This document shows positions 22,579 through 35,653 of a DNA stretch of 64,000 bases, piece after piece. The notes beneath the pieces were generated by a model, which saw only the letters and a program-made list of their open reading frames with translations, was not told the DNA's origin and ran no database searches. The translations under genes were made by a program, and so were the position numbers. The stretch is from Blakeslea trispora (taxonomy: Eukaryota; Mucoromycota; Mucoromycetes; Mucorales; Choanephoraceae): NCBI GenBank assembly GCA_025331445.1, contig JAIWNE010000016.1, positions 310,001-374,000 on the forward strand. Direction: 5' to 3'. Positions within the stretch are counted from its first letter, which is position 1. Every line of letters starts with the position of its first letter.

Positions 22579-24047
22579 ATGATTTGCAATGATATCACTG
22601 AAAAGAAAAGACAGAGAAATTTGTTAACTTTTCTACAAAGTGGTAAACATCATTTCCTCAATAGCATGGGCTATAGTAATAGAAAAGGTAAACAATAACA
22701 ACAGAAAGATACCTCAAAACATGTCATTGATATCAAACAATAGGTCCTTTAATTACCAGAGGCATATTTGGTGCACCTCTAAAGTCAGCTAGTTTGTGTG
22801 GCTCAACCAATTTTGAATATGGACTTACAGTACCTGATCCTGTTTATCGATGTTTTGAAGAGATTTTAGAACGAGGTAAGCAAAACAAAACATAAGCGAT
22901 AACAAAAACTCAATTTTTTTTTCTCTCTTTCCCTTTGTACAACTTAGGTTTATATACAGAAGGCATATTTAGGTTATCAGGCGCTGCACCTGAGGTAGAG
23001 CACCTCTTGATCGACTTTGATGCACCCCCAACTTATGGAAAATACTTGGATCTAAGACAGTATGATATACATGCTATCACAGGCGTTGTAAAAAAGTTCC
23101 TTAGGCAATTACCTGATCCTGTTATCCCAATTGCCTCTCATGAAAAATTTCTTCAGTTTTATGGTAAGTGAACTTTACAAAATTTGTCTTTCTTTTTTTA
23201 CTTTATCTAGTTTGACTCACAGCTTGATGATTTAGATGAGTCCTTTTTAGATGAATCCACTATCAATACACTTGCTTCCATGATTCAACAATTACCTCGA
23301 GAACACTTTCATCTCATTTACTATATCATCATACTATCTTCGCAAATTCAAGCTCATGCCAACATCAACATGATGAATCCTGAAGCACTTGCGATTGTGC
23401 TAGCACCTGTCTGTACAGGGCTTGAACAACACCTGAAAGATATCCCTTCTCGAAAGAAACACGCTCGATTAAAGCTGATGAACGACATGGGGCTATTCAT
23501 CGAGACCAATGCGAAATGGACTAAAATCTGGACATTTCTTATTGAATACAGCGATACGTTATTATCTATATGGAAGCAATCCATCATTCGGGACAGTGTC
23601 ATCACACCTCCTGGTCGTAATACCATGCCTTGCCACCCTCCTGTCTACATCAAAGAAATGTCGCACCCGAATCGGAACAATAGTATTGTACCATTCACCA
23701 GTCAGTCTGAGTTGATTTTGGACGTTGCACCTCTACAACATGTATCTAAACGACCCAATTCCCCTACCAACAAGAGTAATGAAGAACTTTACAAAGTCGT
23801 TGTGCTAAGGACGAAACATCCCAAATCACTTCGACACAGCAGTAAAAGACAACTTTATTATAGGGAAGATGAGGATATGGATTGCATAGATTCAGCTTCA
23901 CCGCCACATCATTTGAACTCAACTTCTATTACTGTTGAAAAAAAGAGACATTCTATGATTGTTCAATCATCATTACCATCTAGTTATCTGTCACAATCCT
24001 CTATCAGCCTTAGTAGCCTAACAACAGATGAATTAAGATTGGCATAA
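22579..24047 (+). CDS. Rho-type GTPase-activating protein (RhoGAP)
   Basis: Stimulates GTP hydrolysis by a Rho, Rac or Cdc42 GTPase. Four exons join to 422 aa: 22579-22687, 22744-22875, 22948-23163, 23236-24047. Exons 2-4 carry a complete RhoGAP domain at about residues 45-240: IFGAPLKSA, PVYRCFEEILERG, then GIFRLSG with the catalytic Arg finger, VKKFLRQLPDPVIP, and the NPEALAIVLAP block. The C-terminal 170 residues are polar, rich in Ser, Thr, Pro and basic residues, with no known domain. The short N-terminus has no PH, BAR or LIM domain, so location and target GTPase are unknown. The ATG at 22579 is the last one before the domain after the pyrimidine tract. Confidence 0.9.
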
Positions 24048-26525
24048 ATTTCATTCTATCTATTTTTTCCCCCAAAAAAGAAAGGCGAAAACCACATACA
24101 CTTAAAAAAAAAGATGATACCCCCACTTCACTCCCCCTCTTTTTTTTTTTTTCTTCTTCCAGTAAATTACAAACATAATAGCATTACCCCATTTAGAAGG
24201 TGACACCATCAGCACTATGGGATCTTACATTCAAAAAATAAATAAAAAGGCATAATTTTCAAGAAACAGCAAAGAGAATGGTCAGTTTTGAATCATTTGA
24301 AATAACCACTCTATTGAAGTGCAAATCCTGGATGTATGTAAGGAAAAAAAAAGTACTTTTATATTCTGGTCAAGAAAGAAGACCAAAAAAGCAATTTTAA
24401 TCTGTTCCGCATAATGTAAATGGTTGGTGTAAATTTAACATTAAAATCAGACCTATGGAACTTGTTATTCTATCACAGGTAATTAGCAGCTTATAAAAAA
24501 AATTTGCAGATTTGACTAGACTAGGCAGTGAACAAATAGAGTGCTGAACACTGTTTGTACACAAGATTTACTTATTTTAGTTTTTCAAACATAAATTGAA
24601 TAAGCTTATTTGACTTCAATACCAAACAATATCAGTCAACAGGATTTATTCTTAAAGAAAGCAAAAGGGGGGAAGATAAGGATAGATGCACCTGTCATTT
24701 CTGACTAGGATCATTATCTAAATAATCTATGATTTATGTATGGGTGCATTATTCATGGTAGAACAAGACAAAAAAAAAGCTTCTTGAACAAAGTAATACA
24801 AGCATATGCTTATTTGAAAACGCTAAGCTGGACCAAAATTGTGAACAAAAGACAATTTCTCTACAGAACCACAAGGCAGCATCATTTCGTAAGAAACCTG
24901 GTCTTTCGACAGGGAATAATCGAAAGGCACATGTTTAGCTGACAAGGTCTCAAGTCACCTTCAATGTACCAACTAGAGTATACAAACTCCATTTAGATGT
25001 TGGCTTATGTGCATTTCTCGGAGGGGGGGGGGAAGCATGCAATAAAAAAAAAAGTCAGCAAACAGCATTTGAAAAAAAAGATTCTAGACAAGTAATTTCT
25101 TTATAGAGTCTACAAATAACTGAACAAGTGCTGTCTTAATATGCATAGTGTAAAAAGAAAGAGTCAATGTTAAAACACGATGATGGGCATAATGCTAATC
25201 GTGGTACAATGAAATGTCTCTATTCCTTCAAATGATAAGAAAGGCACTGATAAAAAAAATTTCAAATGTCTCTTCTCGAAATAGGAATAATCATCCAATG
25301 TCTCTTTGTAAGGTGTATGCATAGCAAAGATAAATCTTTGCTAAACAACAAACAGGTAATGGAATGCTTGAGAGTACTTGTTGTTGAGATCAAAAGCAAT
25401 ACACCGAGCTAAAAGTAAAGAAACTTGGTGATAATATACCAGTCATCATGGCAGTCTTAGAACATAATGCTGTTCTCTGAAACTTCATGCCCAAACGAGA
25501 TTTATCAGTAAATAGAGTCAGGCGATTATAACAAAAGGAAACTATTGAACTATCCCAGACGATACTTAGCTTTGTTACGACTAGTCATAGCCCCTCTTTC
25601 TTTTGAACAAATAGAGTATTTCGTGAATTGGCCAATCAATGTCGGTCTTTTATTAAATTCACTTTTTAAGGCCAAAGTTATGCGTTAACCAAATTAAGAC
25701 CATGTCAATAATGGCTATTCCTATTCTATTTTTACATTTGATCTCATGATGGTGAACAGACAGGCCAATCTTCTTGTTTTCTATGACCATATAGATCAAA
25801 ACTGAATAGAGCCTTAAAGGGAGAGCAAGTGTAGCACAGACAAAGAGCAAGAGGTACATAATTGAAAAAAAAAAGAGGCAAGAAGAGAAACATGCTAGTT
25901 TTTTGTTCTAGAGTGTGGCTCATTTGGTAAGAATTATAAGGTACAGAAATGTGATACGGTAAGTGCATAGAACTACTCCTTGAAACGATCAACAGACAAG
26001 AAAGTGCTACCATTCATATGAATTACAAGTCAGGTTAAACAATGACAAAACGAACACCATATAGCTTGGCTTGACGTGATCACAGGTGATAGAATGACCA
26101 TTCTAGTTGTTCTCTTGTAGTAGAATATACAAATGCGCCTTCATTGTTTCCCCTCTCTCTCCTCAGGGATAGCCAGTAAAAATAGTCCCTTTCTCTCTCT
26201 CTCTCCTTCCTCCCTCTTTCTTTTTTAGGGCATACAACTGAGTTCTATAGTAACATTGCCTATCTGTCAAGGACATACAATAACGCTCTATAAGCATGTT
26301 GTATTCACCAAAACACGAAAGGCTTTCCTTTGTTTTATCTCTGCTGTTGTTACATCTCGGTAACTTTGAGTCATGAATAAAGGAGGGGGGGAAAGAACCA
26401 TACTAAACACGTAGTGACTGCACTTTGAGGATAAAAATTTTCAAGTTATTCTCGTACTTTTTTTTTTCATTATTATTTCTGTTATTATTTCTTCATCTAC
26501 TTTGTCGAGGTCAGAAACAGAAAAG
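24048..26525. other. Intergenic region between RhoGAP and eIF3e genes
   Basis: About 2.5 kb with no supported gene. It holds homopolymer runs, including a run of ten G near 25024, a small perfect inverted pair CTTTCGA/TCGAAAG near 24903-24926, and CT-rich segments at 26150-26225 and 26458-26500, the latter in front of eIF3e. Confidence 0.45.
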
Positions 26526-28216
26526 ATGGCAGCAGCTCAAGATTTGACCTTAAGAATGATCCCTTTCTTGGATCGCCACCTTGTTTTTCCTCTTTTGGAA
26601 TTCTTGGAAGTGAAGGAGGTAAAAGGACTGCTTGTTCATATAAAGTGAAATAACTCACTGTTTGTGTATAGGTTTATGTGCTTGACGATTTGCTTAAAGC
26701 TAAATACGACTTATTCAAAAACTCCAACATGGTCGACTTTGTTCTTGACTTGTACAAGAAGCTTCACAAGACTGAGGAAACTCCTAAAGGTCAGGACAAG
26801 ACACAAGTAGAGACATATGCAGTACACTGATAAAATTATAAACAGAATTTGCTGAAAAGAGAGAAAAGGTCCTGTCTCAAATGGAAGAATTGAGAGCCAA
26901 GGCCCAACAAGTCATGAATGTTCTTGAAAAGCCCGAAGTGATTGCTGCTCTTCGTCAAGACAAGGCTCAAAACTTACAATACTTGAAGGATAACTACAAG
27001 GTAAGTCAACCATAGACGAGATTAAGGCAACGCATTGACCATCATTTTAGTTCACTGACGATTCTATCAACATTTTGTACGAATTCGGTCAATTCCAATA
27101 CAACTGTGGTGATTATGGAGGTGCTGCTGATTATCTTTACCATTACCGTGTTTTGGTAAGCAACATGCATTTATCGAGAGACAATCAGTTACTAATCGTT
27201 CAATTAGTCTACTGATGCTGAGCGTTCTCTTTCTGCCACTTGGGGTAAGATGGCTGCTGAGATTTTGACCGGTAACTGGGATGCTGCTTTAGAAGAAATG
27301 CAAAAGTTGAAGGAAGCTATTGACCAAAAGGTAAGAAAGAGAGAGAGAGAAAAGGATTCAACCATAGACTAATGACTGATGTCTATGACAGAACTTCACA
27401 TCACCCGTACAACAACTTCAACAACGCACCTGGCTTCTTCATTGGTCCTTGTTTGTCTTTTTCAACCACCCCAAGGGCCGTGATGGCATTGTCGATATGT
27501 TCCTTACACCTCAATACATCAACACCATTCAAACATCTTGTCCTTGGATCTTGCGTTATCTCGCCACAGCCGTTGTCACCAACAAACGTAGAAAGAACCA
27601 AATGAAGGAATTGGTCAAGATTATTGAGCAAGAAGTATATGAATACCAAGATCCTGTCACTGAATTTGTCGAAGCCCTCTTTGTTCGCTTCGATTTTGAA
27701 GGTGCTCAAAAGAAGTTGAAGGAGTGTGAAGATGTCTTGAGCAACGATTTCTTCTTGGCCGCTACTCACGAAGATTTCATGGAAAGTGCCAGACAATTCA
27801 TTTCTGAAACTTACTGCAGAATTCACCAAAAGATCAATATCAAGTAGGTTCTCTTTATATTTGTTAGGGTTTAAGAAAGAGGGTTTCTGATCCGGTTCTT
27901 TTTGTTATAGGCAAATGTCGCAGAGATTGAACTTGTCTCAAGAAGAAGGTGAAAAGTGGATTGTCAACTTGATCAGAGATACACGCGTTGACGCAAAGAT
28001 TGATTTTGAAGAGGTAAGAAAACTAATGACAATCCTTGTCTCACCCCCCTTTAACTGACGCATGAATAGAACACGGTTATTATGAACACACCAATCACAT
28101 CTGTATACCAACAAGTGATTGAACGTACAAAGGGTCTTTCTTTCCGATCACAAGTACTTGCTACCACTATTAAGAGACGCGAACAACAAAGTGCCTCAAA
28201 TGAAGTTGTTGCTTAG
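26526..28216 (+). CDS. eIF3e: Translation initiation factor 3 subunit e (eIF3e/Int6)
   Basis: Core PCI subunit of the eIF3 complex, which recruits mRNA to the 40S ribosome. Eight exons join to 431 aa: 26526-26618, 26672-26789, 26846-27000, 27051-27155, 27208-27330, 27392-27843, 27911-28013, 28070-28216. Residues 1-130 match the eIF3e N-terminal domain ([41 protein letters not shown]). The middle is helical repeats ([20 protein letters not shown]), and the C-terminal PCI domain has the winged-helix block [20 protein letters not shown]. The length is typical of the family. The internal open frame starting at 27449 is exon 6 of this gene, not a separate gene. Confidence 0.96.
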
Positions 28217-28561
28217 GGGAGGGAAATGATTTTAATAAAGAAAAAGAGTGCATTTATGTATAATATAGAGGAATTTCGTCAATATTTGAAAATAAACTTG
28301 ACTAAAAAAAAAAGGAGAGAGGACCATTTCAACAGATGACTTTGTGTGCTCATTGATTGGTTCGTTTATTTAATGATATTGTGGGGTAGCAAAAATAGGG
28401 CTCCCTAATAACTCCCTCTCCTTTGTCCTCTCTTAATATCATCTGATAAAGCAAAATGAAGTGTGGATTATAAATAAGGGTCTGTGATTTTCGTTTCTCT
28501 TTTTTTTTTTCATTGCTTTTCTTTATTTTATTTTATCTTTTTTTTTTGTCTATAGATACGA
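28217..28561. other. Short intergenic region, promoter of transporter gene
   Basis: About 345 bp between two forward genes. It contains ATCTGATAA near 28441 (a GATA-type core) and a T/CT-rich tract at 28495-28552 just before the next ATG. No gene. Confidence 0.5.
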
Positions 28562-30478
28562 ATGGCACCCAGTGAACATTCTCCATTAATACAACAGCAA
28601 AAGCCTCCTGTCTCGAGGCCGAAAGCCAGAAGAAGACGGTCTTCTTTTGATCCTTCCACTTACCATAGCATAGGCACTATTGCGGATGCTCCTTCCACTG
28701 AGAATGTTTCAAGAGAAGCAGGTCTTGATCTAATGCAAATATTGGGTTTAACTATTTGTATGGCTGGAGTACAATTTACATGTAAGATTTTGTTTATTAA
28801 GAAAAAAAAAATTAGAATTCATTCATTGACGACATATATTCAGGGACAGTAGAATTATCGTGAGTAAAAATGAAAGAAAATGGGTGTTTTTGTGTTGCTC
28901 AATTTTTTTTTCTACAAAGCTATGGTACACCTTATTTGTTATCACTTGATTTATCAAAGGAGCTGACGGCTCTGGTCTGGTTGGCCGGTCCACTTTCCGG
29001 CTTACTTGTACAACCTGTAAGTAAAGCTAGACAATGGGTATAGCAGATGATTTATGTGTTTGTTTAGTTGATTGGTGCTTTCAGTGACAAATGTACCTCT
29101 CGTTTTGGTAAACGTCGACCTTTTATTGTGGGTGCTGGTTTCTTGACGTGTGTATCTATGGTGGGTGTAGCTTATGCCAAAGAATGTGGTGCATGGATTG
29201 CCAGCTATTACCCAACAGAACAGTTTGAACAAATGGTATAGTTCTGAATAAGTCCTGAATATTATTTTTTATTTATGTTTACTCGAATAGGCTCGCTTGT
29301 TTGCTATTGTTGTTGCTGTATCGGCTTTTTATTTTCTTGATTTTACTTTAAATGCAGTCCAGGCCATCTGTCGTGCATTAATTTTAGACATTCCTCCTCT
29401 CTGGCAGCAGGAATATGCAAACGCATGGAGTGCTCGTATGAGTAATTCGGCCATGGTGATTGGTTATTTTGTCGGCTTTGTCGATTTGGTTAAATATTGT
29501 CCATGGCTTGGTGATTCTCAGATCAAGGTTTTTTGTATAGTGGCCATGTTTGTGTTTGTTCTTACTTTAGGTATCACTTGCTTTGTTGTCAAGGAAACTC
29601 CTTTTGTTGAAACAGAAGAACAAGATGATGTGTAAGTGATAGATTTGTTTTTTTTTAAAGAAAAGGGCTAATAGAATGATAGTCCTTGGTACCACACACT
29701 TCAATACATTTGGCGAGCTTTCCGTTTCTTACCCAAGCCTATCCAATCACTCTGTAACACTCAATTCTTTGCTTGGATGGGTTGGTTTCCTTATTTGTTC
29801 TATAGGTAAGAGATAGGTTATGTAAGCGTTTTTGTTACGCCACCTGACATTCAGTTTAGTACACAATGGGTTTCGGATCTCTATTTTGCATCCCATCCTG
29901 CTCTACCTGGTGATGACAACTGGGCCGAGGGAACTCGCGCTGGGTCTTTTGCACTTTTATGTAATTCGATGGTCTCTGTAGTTGCCGGCATGGTCATCCC
30001 AGCCCTTGTCATGCGGTTTCAAAAGACCTGGTGGCTATCGCTCTTGAATGTCTATACTTGCTCTCAGCTGATTATTGCCGCCTGCCTATTGTCTGCTTGG
30101 TTTATCCGGTCTGTCACAGCTGCTACCATCATCTTGGCGATCATGGGTATTCCATGGGCTATTGTGCTCTGGATTCCATTCTCTCTTGTAGGTGAATACG
30201 TCAGTTTCGAAGATGAACGCCGAAAGAAGACACCTGTTCCAGCTGAGGATCAACAGAAAGGAGATGATTTTGATGCTGGCATGATCTTGGGTGTACACAA
30301 CATGTATATTGTGTTCCCTCAGTTTGCAGTAGCTATTATTTCTTCCGTGATCTTTGCTGCTTCAAAAGATGCTAGTCAAGGTCAATCAAATGTAGCTATT
30401 GTCTTGGGCTTTGGTGGTCTCATGGCCTTGTTGGCTTCTGTTACCAGTCGGTATATTGTACGTGTTAAGAAAGATTAG
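28562..30478 (+). CDS. Sucrose-type sugar/proton symporter (GPH/SUT family)
   Basis: MFS-fold sugar transporter related to plant sucrose carriers and S. pombe Sut1. Seven exons join to 527 aa: 28562-28781, 28844-28859, 28920-29016, 29068-29235, 29291-29631, 29683-29805, 29860-30478. The second exon is only 16 nt. Family marks are QFTWTVELSYGTPYLLSL in helix 1, AGPLSGLLVQPLIGAFSD in helix 2 and SRFGKRRPFIVGAG between helices 2 and 3 (the RxGRR-type loop motif). About twelve membrane segments follow, with an N-terminal cytosolic tail of some 60 residues. Expected to import a disaccharide with H+ at the plasma membrane. S. pombe Sut1 prefers maltose, so sucrose cannot be assumed. Confidence 0.9.
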
Positions 30479-33400
30479 CTTTGAAATAATAAAAAAAAAA
30501 AAGGAGTTTACAAAATGATGTCAGTTTGCAAATTAGTGTTGTTTTTAAGTTTTGTAAGAGAGTCTAGGAGTTCTCATGACAAGTCATCCTATTCTACAGA
30601 AAAAGGCGATGAAAATAAGGAGAGAGACGACAGAAAGGAAAGATCTATATGACAGCCATTAAAGATGTTGTCAGTAGAAAACAAAATCAGACACTAAAGT
30701 AGCGACTGTAACAAACAAACTGAATTTATCTATATTGTCCTGCTTTCACTTTATGATAAAGAATACTGTCACATTTTGACAAGGTTGATTGTACAACTCT
30801 CTTTTTTATAGCAAATTTGACATCTCTAGTAAACCATCTACTGTGGATACACTCTAGCGGGCAATCATATGCAAGAACCAATTTATTGTAACATTAATAA
30901 ACCCACATCAGATGTACTCTTTAAGCAAGAAACACACAATTGAGAACTAAGGAGAATAGCAATACGACGAAAGCGCTCTTTTCTATTGTTTTCTCAAAAG
31001 AAAGCAAAGCTGCATTGTAGACCAAGAGTCGAAAACTCTGACTATGTTGCCATTTTCTCTTTATTTATCAAACATGTATAAAGTGTATGGCTTAATGCAT
31101 TTTATTAGAACGGGAGGTGGGGAGACAACAGTCAGAGTCCCTTCCATTCCCCCTACAGTGTGGTGAACCTTTTTTAAACTCAGGCTAAATATTTCAATAA
31201 ACTTTCCAGGGCTGTCAGAATTTAGGCAAGTGGCCGAGAGCCTAAAGGCCTTTCAATTGAATTACAATGAAAACGCACACGTTTTCTTTTTTTTTTCGTT
31301 TAGTGAAGTAAGCATTGTAATCTTGTCCAACCACTGCTTCCAGCAACACAGTTGAATCATGCATGTTTTTGATAGTGCCGTTCCTTTTTTTTTCTGCTGT
31401 TGGTCTGCTGAAGATTCCATCACACTTTTTACTTTGTCCCTTCCAATCGTAGTCTAGACCATCAAGGTATGGAACATGTCCATGAGCACAGCGCTCTGAT
31501 ACAGTGTTAGACTTCATCTGCTCGTCTGCAAACATCTCGTACCATTCGAAGCTAACAAAAGCCGGTATGATCATCAAGCGTTTATAGCAAAGGAGCTAAA
31601 CGATCAAGCTAAAAACATACGTTTTCCTTCTGACTACATGTTTAATAAGGCAATCTCATTCTTTAGCATAGTCTGTCAATATGAGGGTAGATTTAGTTTC
31701 GATCAAAGACATGAAAGTTTCCACAGAGCATATGGTGACTCTTTTTACAGTTCCTGAAATGCCGATCGAAGTAGATGAGACACATTTCAGAATTTCTTCA
31801 AGGTTTCCCAATACTGCTGATTGAACCGTCTTTGCATAAGATACTTTTTCAATGCCCTGGAGAGAATTGAATTGTCAGGTATGATGGTCATCATAACATC
31901 CTTGAGTTTGTCAATTAAAGGTACCACAGTTTTCACTGATCTAGGAACAGATTGTCTGTAAGAAGCGGCAAACGTGTGAAGATATCGTTCTGCGCAGATC
32001 AATGCAAACTTTCTTCTTTTTGATGTTACTAGAGTGCTATTGTCATGATCCAAGAACTGCTTGCAAACCTAAACGCCTTCAATATGAGTTTCTAATTTGT
32101 TTCTTTTCCTCGCAGTGAAATATCCAAGAAGGACAGGTCACGCTGAGTACTCCCGTTGTATCAAGTGTATAAAATGGTATAACAAATGAAAAAATTTACT
32201 CGGTAAAAGCTAGCAAATGAACATAAGCCAATTGGTAAGACAGCCCAAATAAATACACTTGTCAACAAGATCGGAGGAGACAGTTAAGACTTGATTTTGG
32301 TACGAACTCTTATAAATGATACACTTCACTACTGTTGAGCTATACATATGCTCTTCTTTTTTTTTTCTTTTATTTGAAATCTAGACATATTCTTTAAGCC
32401 ATAAGCAAACAACTGCAATTCTTTGAAAAACAGCTTGAACGCATGAATTAAGCTATTCCGAGGCACCAGTATATAGCAGATTCCAAAAAAATACTTTTGA
32501 TTCAGACTCACTCTGCTTCAAAATTAATGAGATTCAAGAAAAGAAAAACACCCTCTCAGTAAATCTTTATCTAGTCTTGATCGAATGTTGGCACTTGGCA
32601 AATCAGTTCTATTCCATAGTAACAGATGTAATATTGTAGGTGCGTTTGTGATCAAGACTGGCTCTACGAACCGGGAACGTGACATTGCATAACATTTGAA
32701 CACAATAACGTAATCATTAATGCGTTAAAGATGAGGCTATACAAAGCAAAAGAAACTTTATGAAACTGAAGTGCAACGTTGTTTTATTTGGCTCGTGACT
32801 TTAATTTTGATTGACAAAGGACATCGATTTTGATTGGGTGCAATATTGTTTTTTAGAATCATTTCTAAAGGATTTGCAAGAAAAAAAAATTCTGTTGCAC
32901 AAACCTGATCCAATAGCAAGTTACGGAAAAACTCAAAGAAAACATAACCCGCTTTCTGCACTCTCAAGTTTGAATGTCGTTGAGGCTTTTTTATAATGCA
33001 CATAGCGCATGGTTATTGGTGCATTGTTCATTCAATTTATACTTGTAAAAAAAAGAGAAAAACTTGCCATATTTTTTTTAAATGAATTGGCCTTTATTGG
33101 CCATGACACTTTGGCATCTTTTGTGCAACCGTTTTTAGAGGAACCACCTTGTGCCACGCGACTCTCCTGAGTATTTCTGTGTAACAGAAAATTATTATAC
33201 AACTATTGATTTGTCGCGTCTTTAAAATATTCCTTGTTTATCTTCTCGGACAGAGCTCTCAAGAACTCTATTTATCTGAAAGGCCCGAGATATCCGAATG
33301 AAGGCTATCAGTATAGATAGCATAGAGAAATAAAAAAAAAGACAGAATTAAACAAGGGGTATTTTTTTTGTACAAGTGAACACAAATACTGTTTTGCATG

Positions 33401-33685
33401 CTCTTCCCAAGATAGCGAGTGTACAAAATCGTGTATTTGTTTATTCTAAAATAGATTATGATTCTACTGAGGTAAACAAGTCTAACTATTTCAAATGTCG
33501 TCAGTATACTAAAGTGAGCTACAACTTAATGCATGAGCTCTTGATGGTTATGTTGCATGCAGCATAAGATGGCCTTTATCTTTCTATCTTTACTTAAGGA
33601 AATTTTTTTCTCATACAAAAGCATATAGTTTCTATTTTTGGATTTTATTATCTTCTTCGTATAGTGATGTTGGAAAAAAAATTGT
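30479..33685. other. Gene-poor region with a decayed coding locus
   Basis: About 3.2 kb. Apart from the minus-strand remnant at 31242-32090 (separate entry), I see only AT-rich DNA and short open frames without family resemblance. Confidence 0.45.
31242..32090 (-). pseudogene. Decayed protein-coding locus, unknown family
   Basis: Minus-strand open stretches with normal, complex amino-acid composition are broken by stops and frame changes. From 5' to 3': about 32085-31787 (includes VCKQFLDHDNSTLVTSKRRK and VPRSVKTVVPLIDKLKDVM), a piece near 31800-31675 in another frame (GTVKRVTICSVETFMSLIE), and 31577-31242 (HGHVPYLDGLDYDWKGQSKK, then GIFSRPTAEKKRNGT). No consistent splice sites join them, and one in-frame TAG lies at the start of the first piece. 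It could be a remnant of a repeated mucoralean gene or transposon-encoded protein. I do not recognise the family. Confidence 0.4.
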
Positions 33686-35653
33686 TCAAGAATGCATGCT
33701 AGCAACACTGGAATAGCTCTCTGATGATACACTGTATTGGCTTGAAGCAGAAGCAATATCCACCTTTCTTAGTGGTTGAGGATAATTACAGACTGGTCCA
33801 TCTAAAGCAATTGTCATTGGTATCTTTATGAAGAATGCATTCTTTGTTTAAAATTACCTGGTCCATCGTAACATATGAGTCCATGAGCACAATTGCGAGT
33901 AACCCAATGACCAAGATCGCAAGTTAACCATTGAGACGATTTGCCAGGTTGCTTACACTTCATTGCGCCTGAATTTGAGCATTTTTCATTTTTGTTCTGA
34001 GCACTTGGTGTAGGACTTGCAGATCTCGTGATTGAACGAGTACTCGTCGAACTGAATTGAGTACTTTTTGACGATAATTTTACAGAAGAAGATTGACTTA
34101 AATTAAATTCGTCTGGCTTAGTCGTGGCCATTTGATTGCCTGAGGTAGGACAAGAGATTGCATGGATTTTGTCAATAACCTCCAACAATTCTCCATTGTC
34201 TTGATGAATATCCCAAACCATGACACCGGCTAAATCCTCACAGACAGCATGTTGAATTTTGATCTGAAGAGAGCTTGGATCATCATAGGAGATATATTGC
34301 TTGGTAGAAGGATTGAACAACCAAGGTGTTTTGGTAGCATTGTCCCATTGCCTGTACCACCCTTTGTCAGCAGTAATTAAATCATCTTTTAAAAGCCCTT
34401 GTTGTCGGATGCTAGCCCATTTCCAAATGCCTAAACCAGTTTATATTTAGAACTCTCTCTCTCTCTCTCTCTCTCTTCTTTACTTTTTTTTTGACACCCA
34501 ATTTACCTGAATAGCTTGGAGGTTCTTTATCGCAATAAGGATCTGACCAGACAGTATCCTCTGTATCACCTTGAGGAACAGTCTTTTCAGATGGCTGAAA
34601 CTGGTTCAATGGGTCCTGCGTCATGTCTATCTTGGCTGTCATTGAACGGCCATAGAATGCAAGTCCAGCTGTAATCATGTTGGCGGGTATACCAGCTGCT
34701 TTCCAATTTTGAATGCCTTCCGTAAATTAAAATTAAAATGGAAAATTCACACATTTGAAAGAAAGTTCTTACTTTTCACAAAAGAGAAAGGTGCGCCTTG
34801 TCCATCCATGGCTTCAAAAGGGGCATTGGGTGCTGTTGTGGTGCCCCAGGGACCATTCATGTCTAGAAAACTAAAGTTAGAAAACTAAAGAAGTATGCAT
34901 TCACTTTCATTACCATAAGTCATCAAATTCACATAGTCAAAATAAGGCACAAATGCACTCAAATTTGTCATGGGAGCACCTGACTTTAAAAAAGGCTCCA
35001 CGTAAACAGCCATTGAGATTTCCTTGTGTTGATTAGGAAACTGTGCATCCAGTGCTGTTCTTAGCTCTCTTAATAACAGAAGGTAATTATCTGTATCATG
35101 ATCTGAGAATTCGTTGCAACCAGCACCTTGTTTAGCAGGATACTCCCAATCCAAATCAATACCATCTGTATCATATTTCTTGATAAAGTCTAAATTCCAT
35201 CGAATGAACTTCTTGCGAGATGCTGATGAAGATACCATGGAACTGAATCTTTTAGAGCCTGTCCAGCCACCAACGGAAAGTGAGACCTTGGTATGATTAC
35301 CATGGGCTAGTTGTATTAGCTGGGGAAGAGCAGATACCTCTTGATCTGAAATTGAAGGCAAATGGTCCTGATTATTCAAAACAGCAAATGCTATTTATAA
35401 ATTTTTTAATATGGAGTATAAAAGCCGGATTGGTAAATTCGTTTACCATAATTGATATGGGTATAGTTTTGATATGGAATACTTTCAACGGGATAATCGG
35501 TGGAAAGCCAATTTGGAAAGTATCTTGAAAAAAAAAAATTAGCGGTAGCAGAGTTTTAAAAAAAAACGTACGATGTTACCCAATCACCACTTTTGTGCTA
35601 CATTCGCACAGAGCAATAGCATAGAGTGTTAATACAACAATTGAAGACTTCAT
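33686..35653 (-). CDS. GH18 chitinase with C-terminal CBM19-like module
   Basis: Secreted endochitinase, likely for wall remodelling or nutrition. Seven exons join to 538 aa: 35653-35580, 35523-35447, 35390-34914, 34862-34773, 34716-34507, 34430-33858, 33801-33686. The signal peptide is MKSSIVVLTLYAIALCEC. GH18 marks are VIGYFPNW, KVSLSVGGWTGS, DGIDLDWEYP at about residue 125 with the full DxxDxDxE catalytic motif, FDYVNLMTYG, AGLAFYGRS and GVMVWDIHQDN. A Ser/Thr-rich linker (about 395-435) leads to a six-Cys module (CSNSGAMKC, WLTCDLGHWVTRNCAHG, LICYDGPDGPVCNY) resembling CBM19 chitin-binding domains. The last intron is taken as 33802-33857 because this gives a 56-nt intron and restores a Cys. 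The intron at 34431-34506 holds a (CT)13 repeat. Confidence 0.93.
34453..34478. repeat. (CT)13 microsatellite in chitinase intron
   Basis: Thirteen CT units inside the 34431-34506 intron of the minus-strand chitinase gene. Confidence 0.9.

Noticed and set aside
27449..27847. Forward open frame starting at an internal ATG as a separate gene
   Set aside because: It is the frame of exon 6 of eIF3e; the exon begins at 27392 and continues the PCI-protein sequence from upstream exons.
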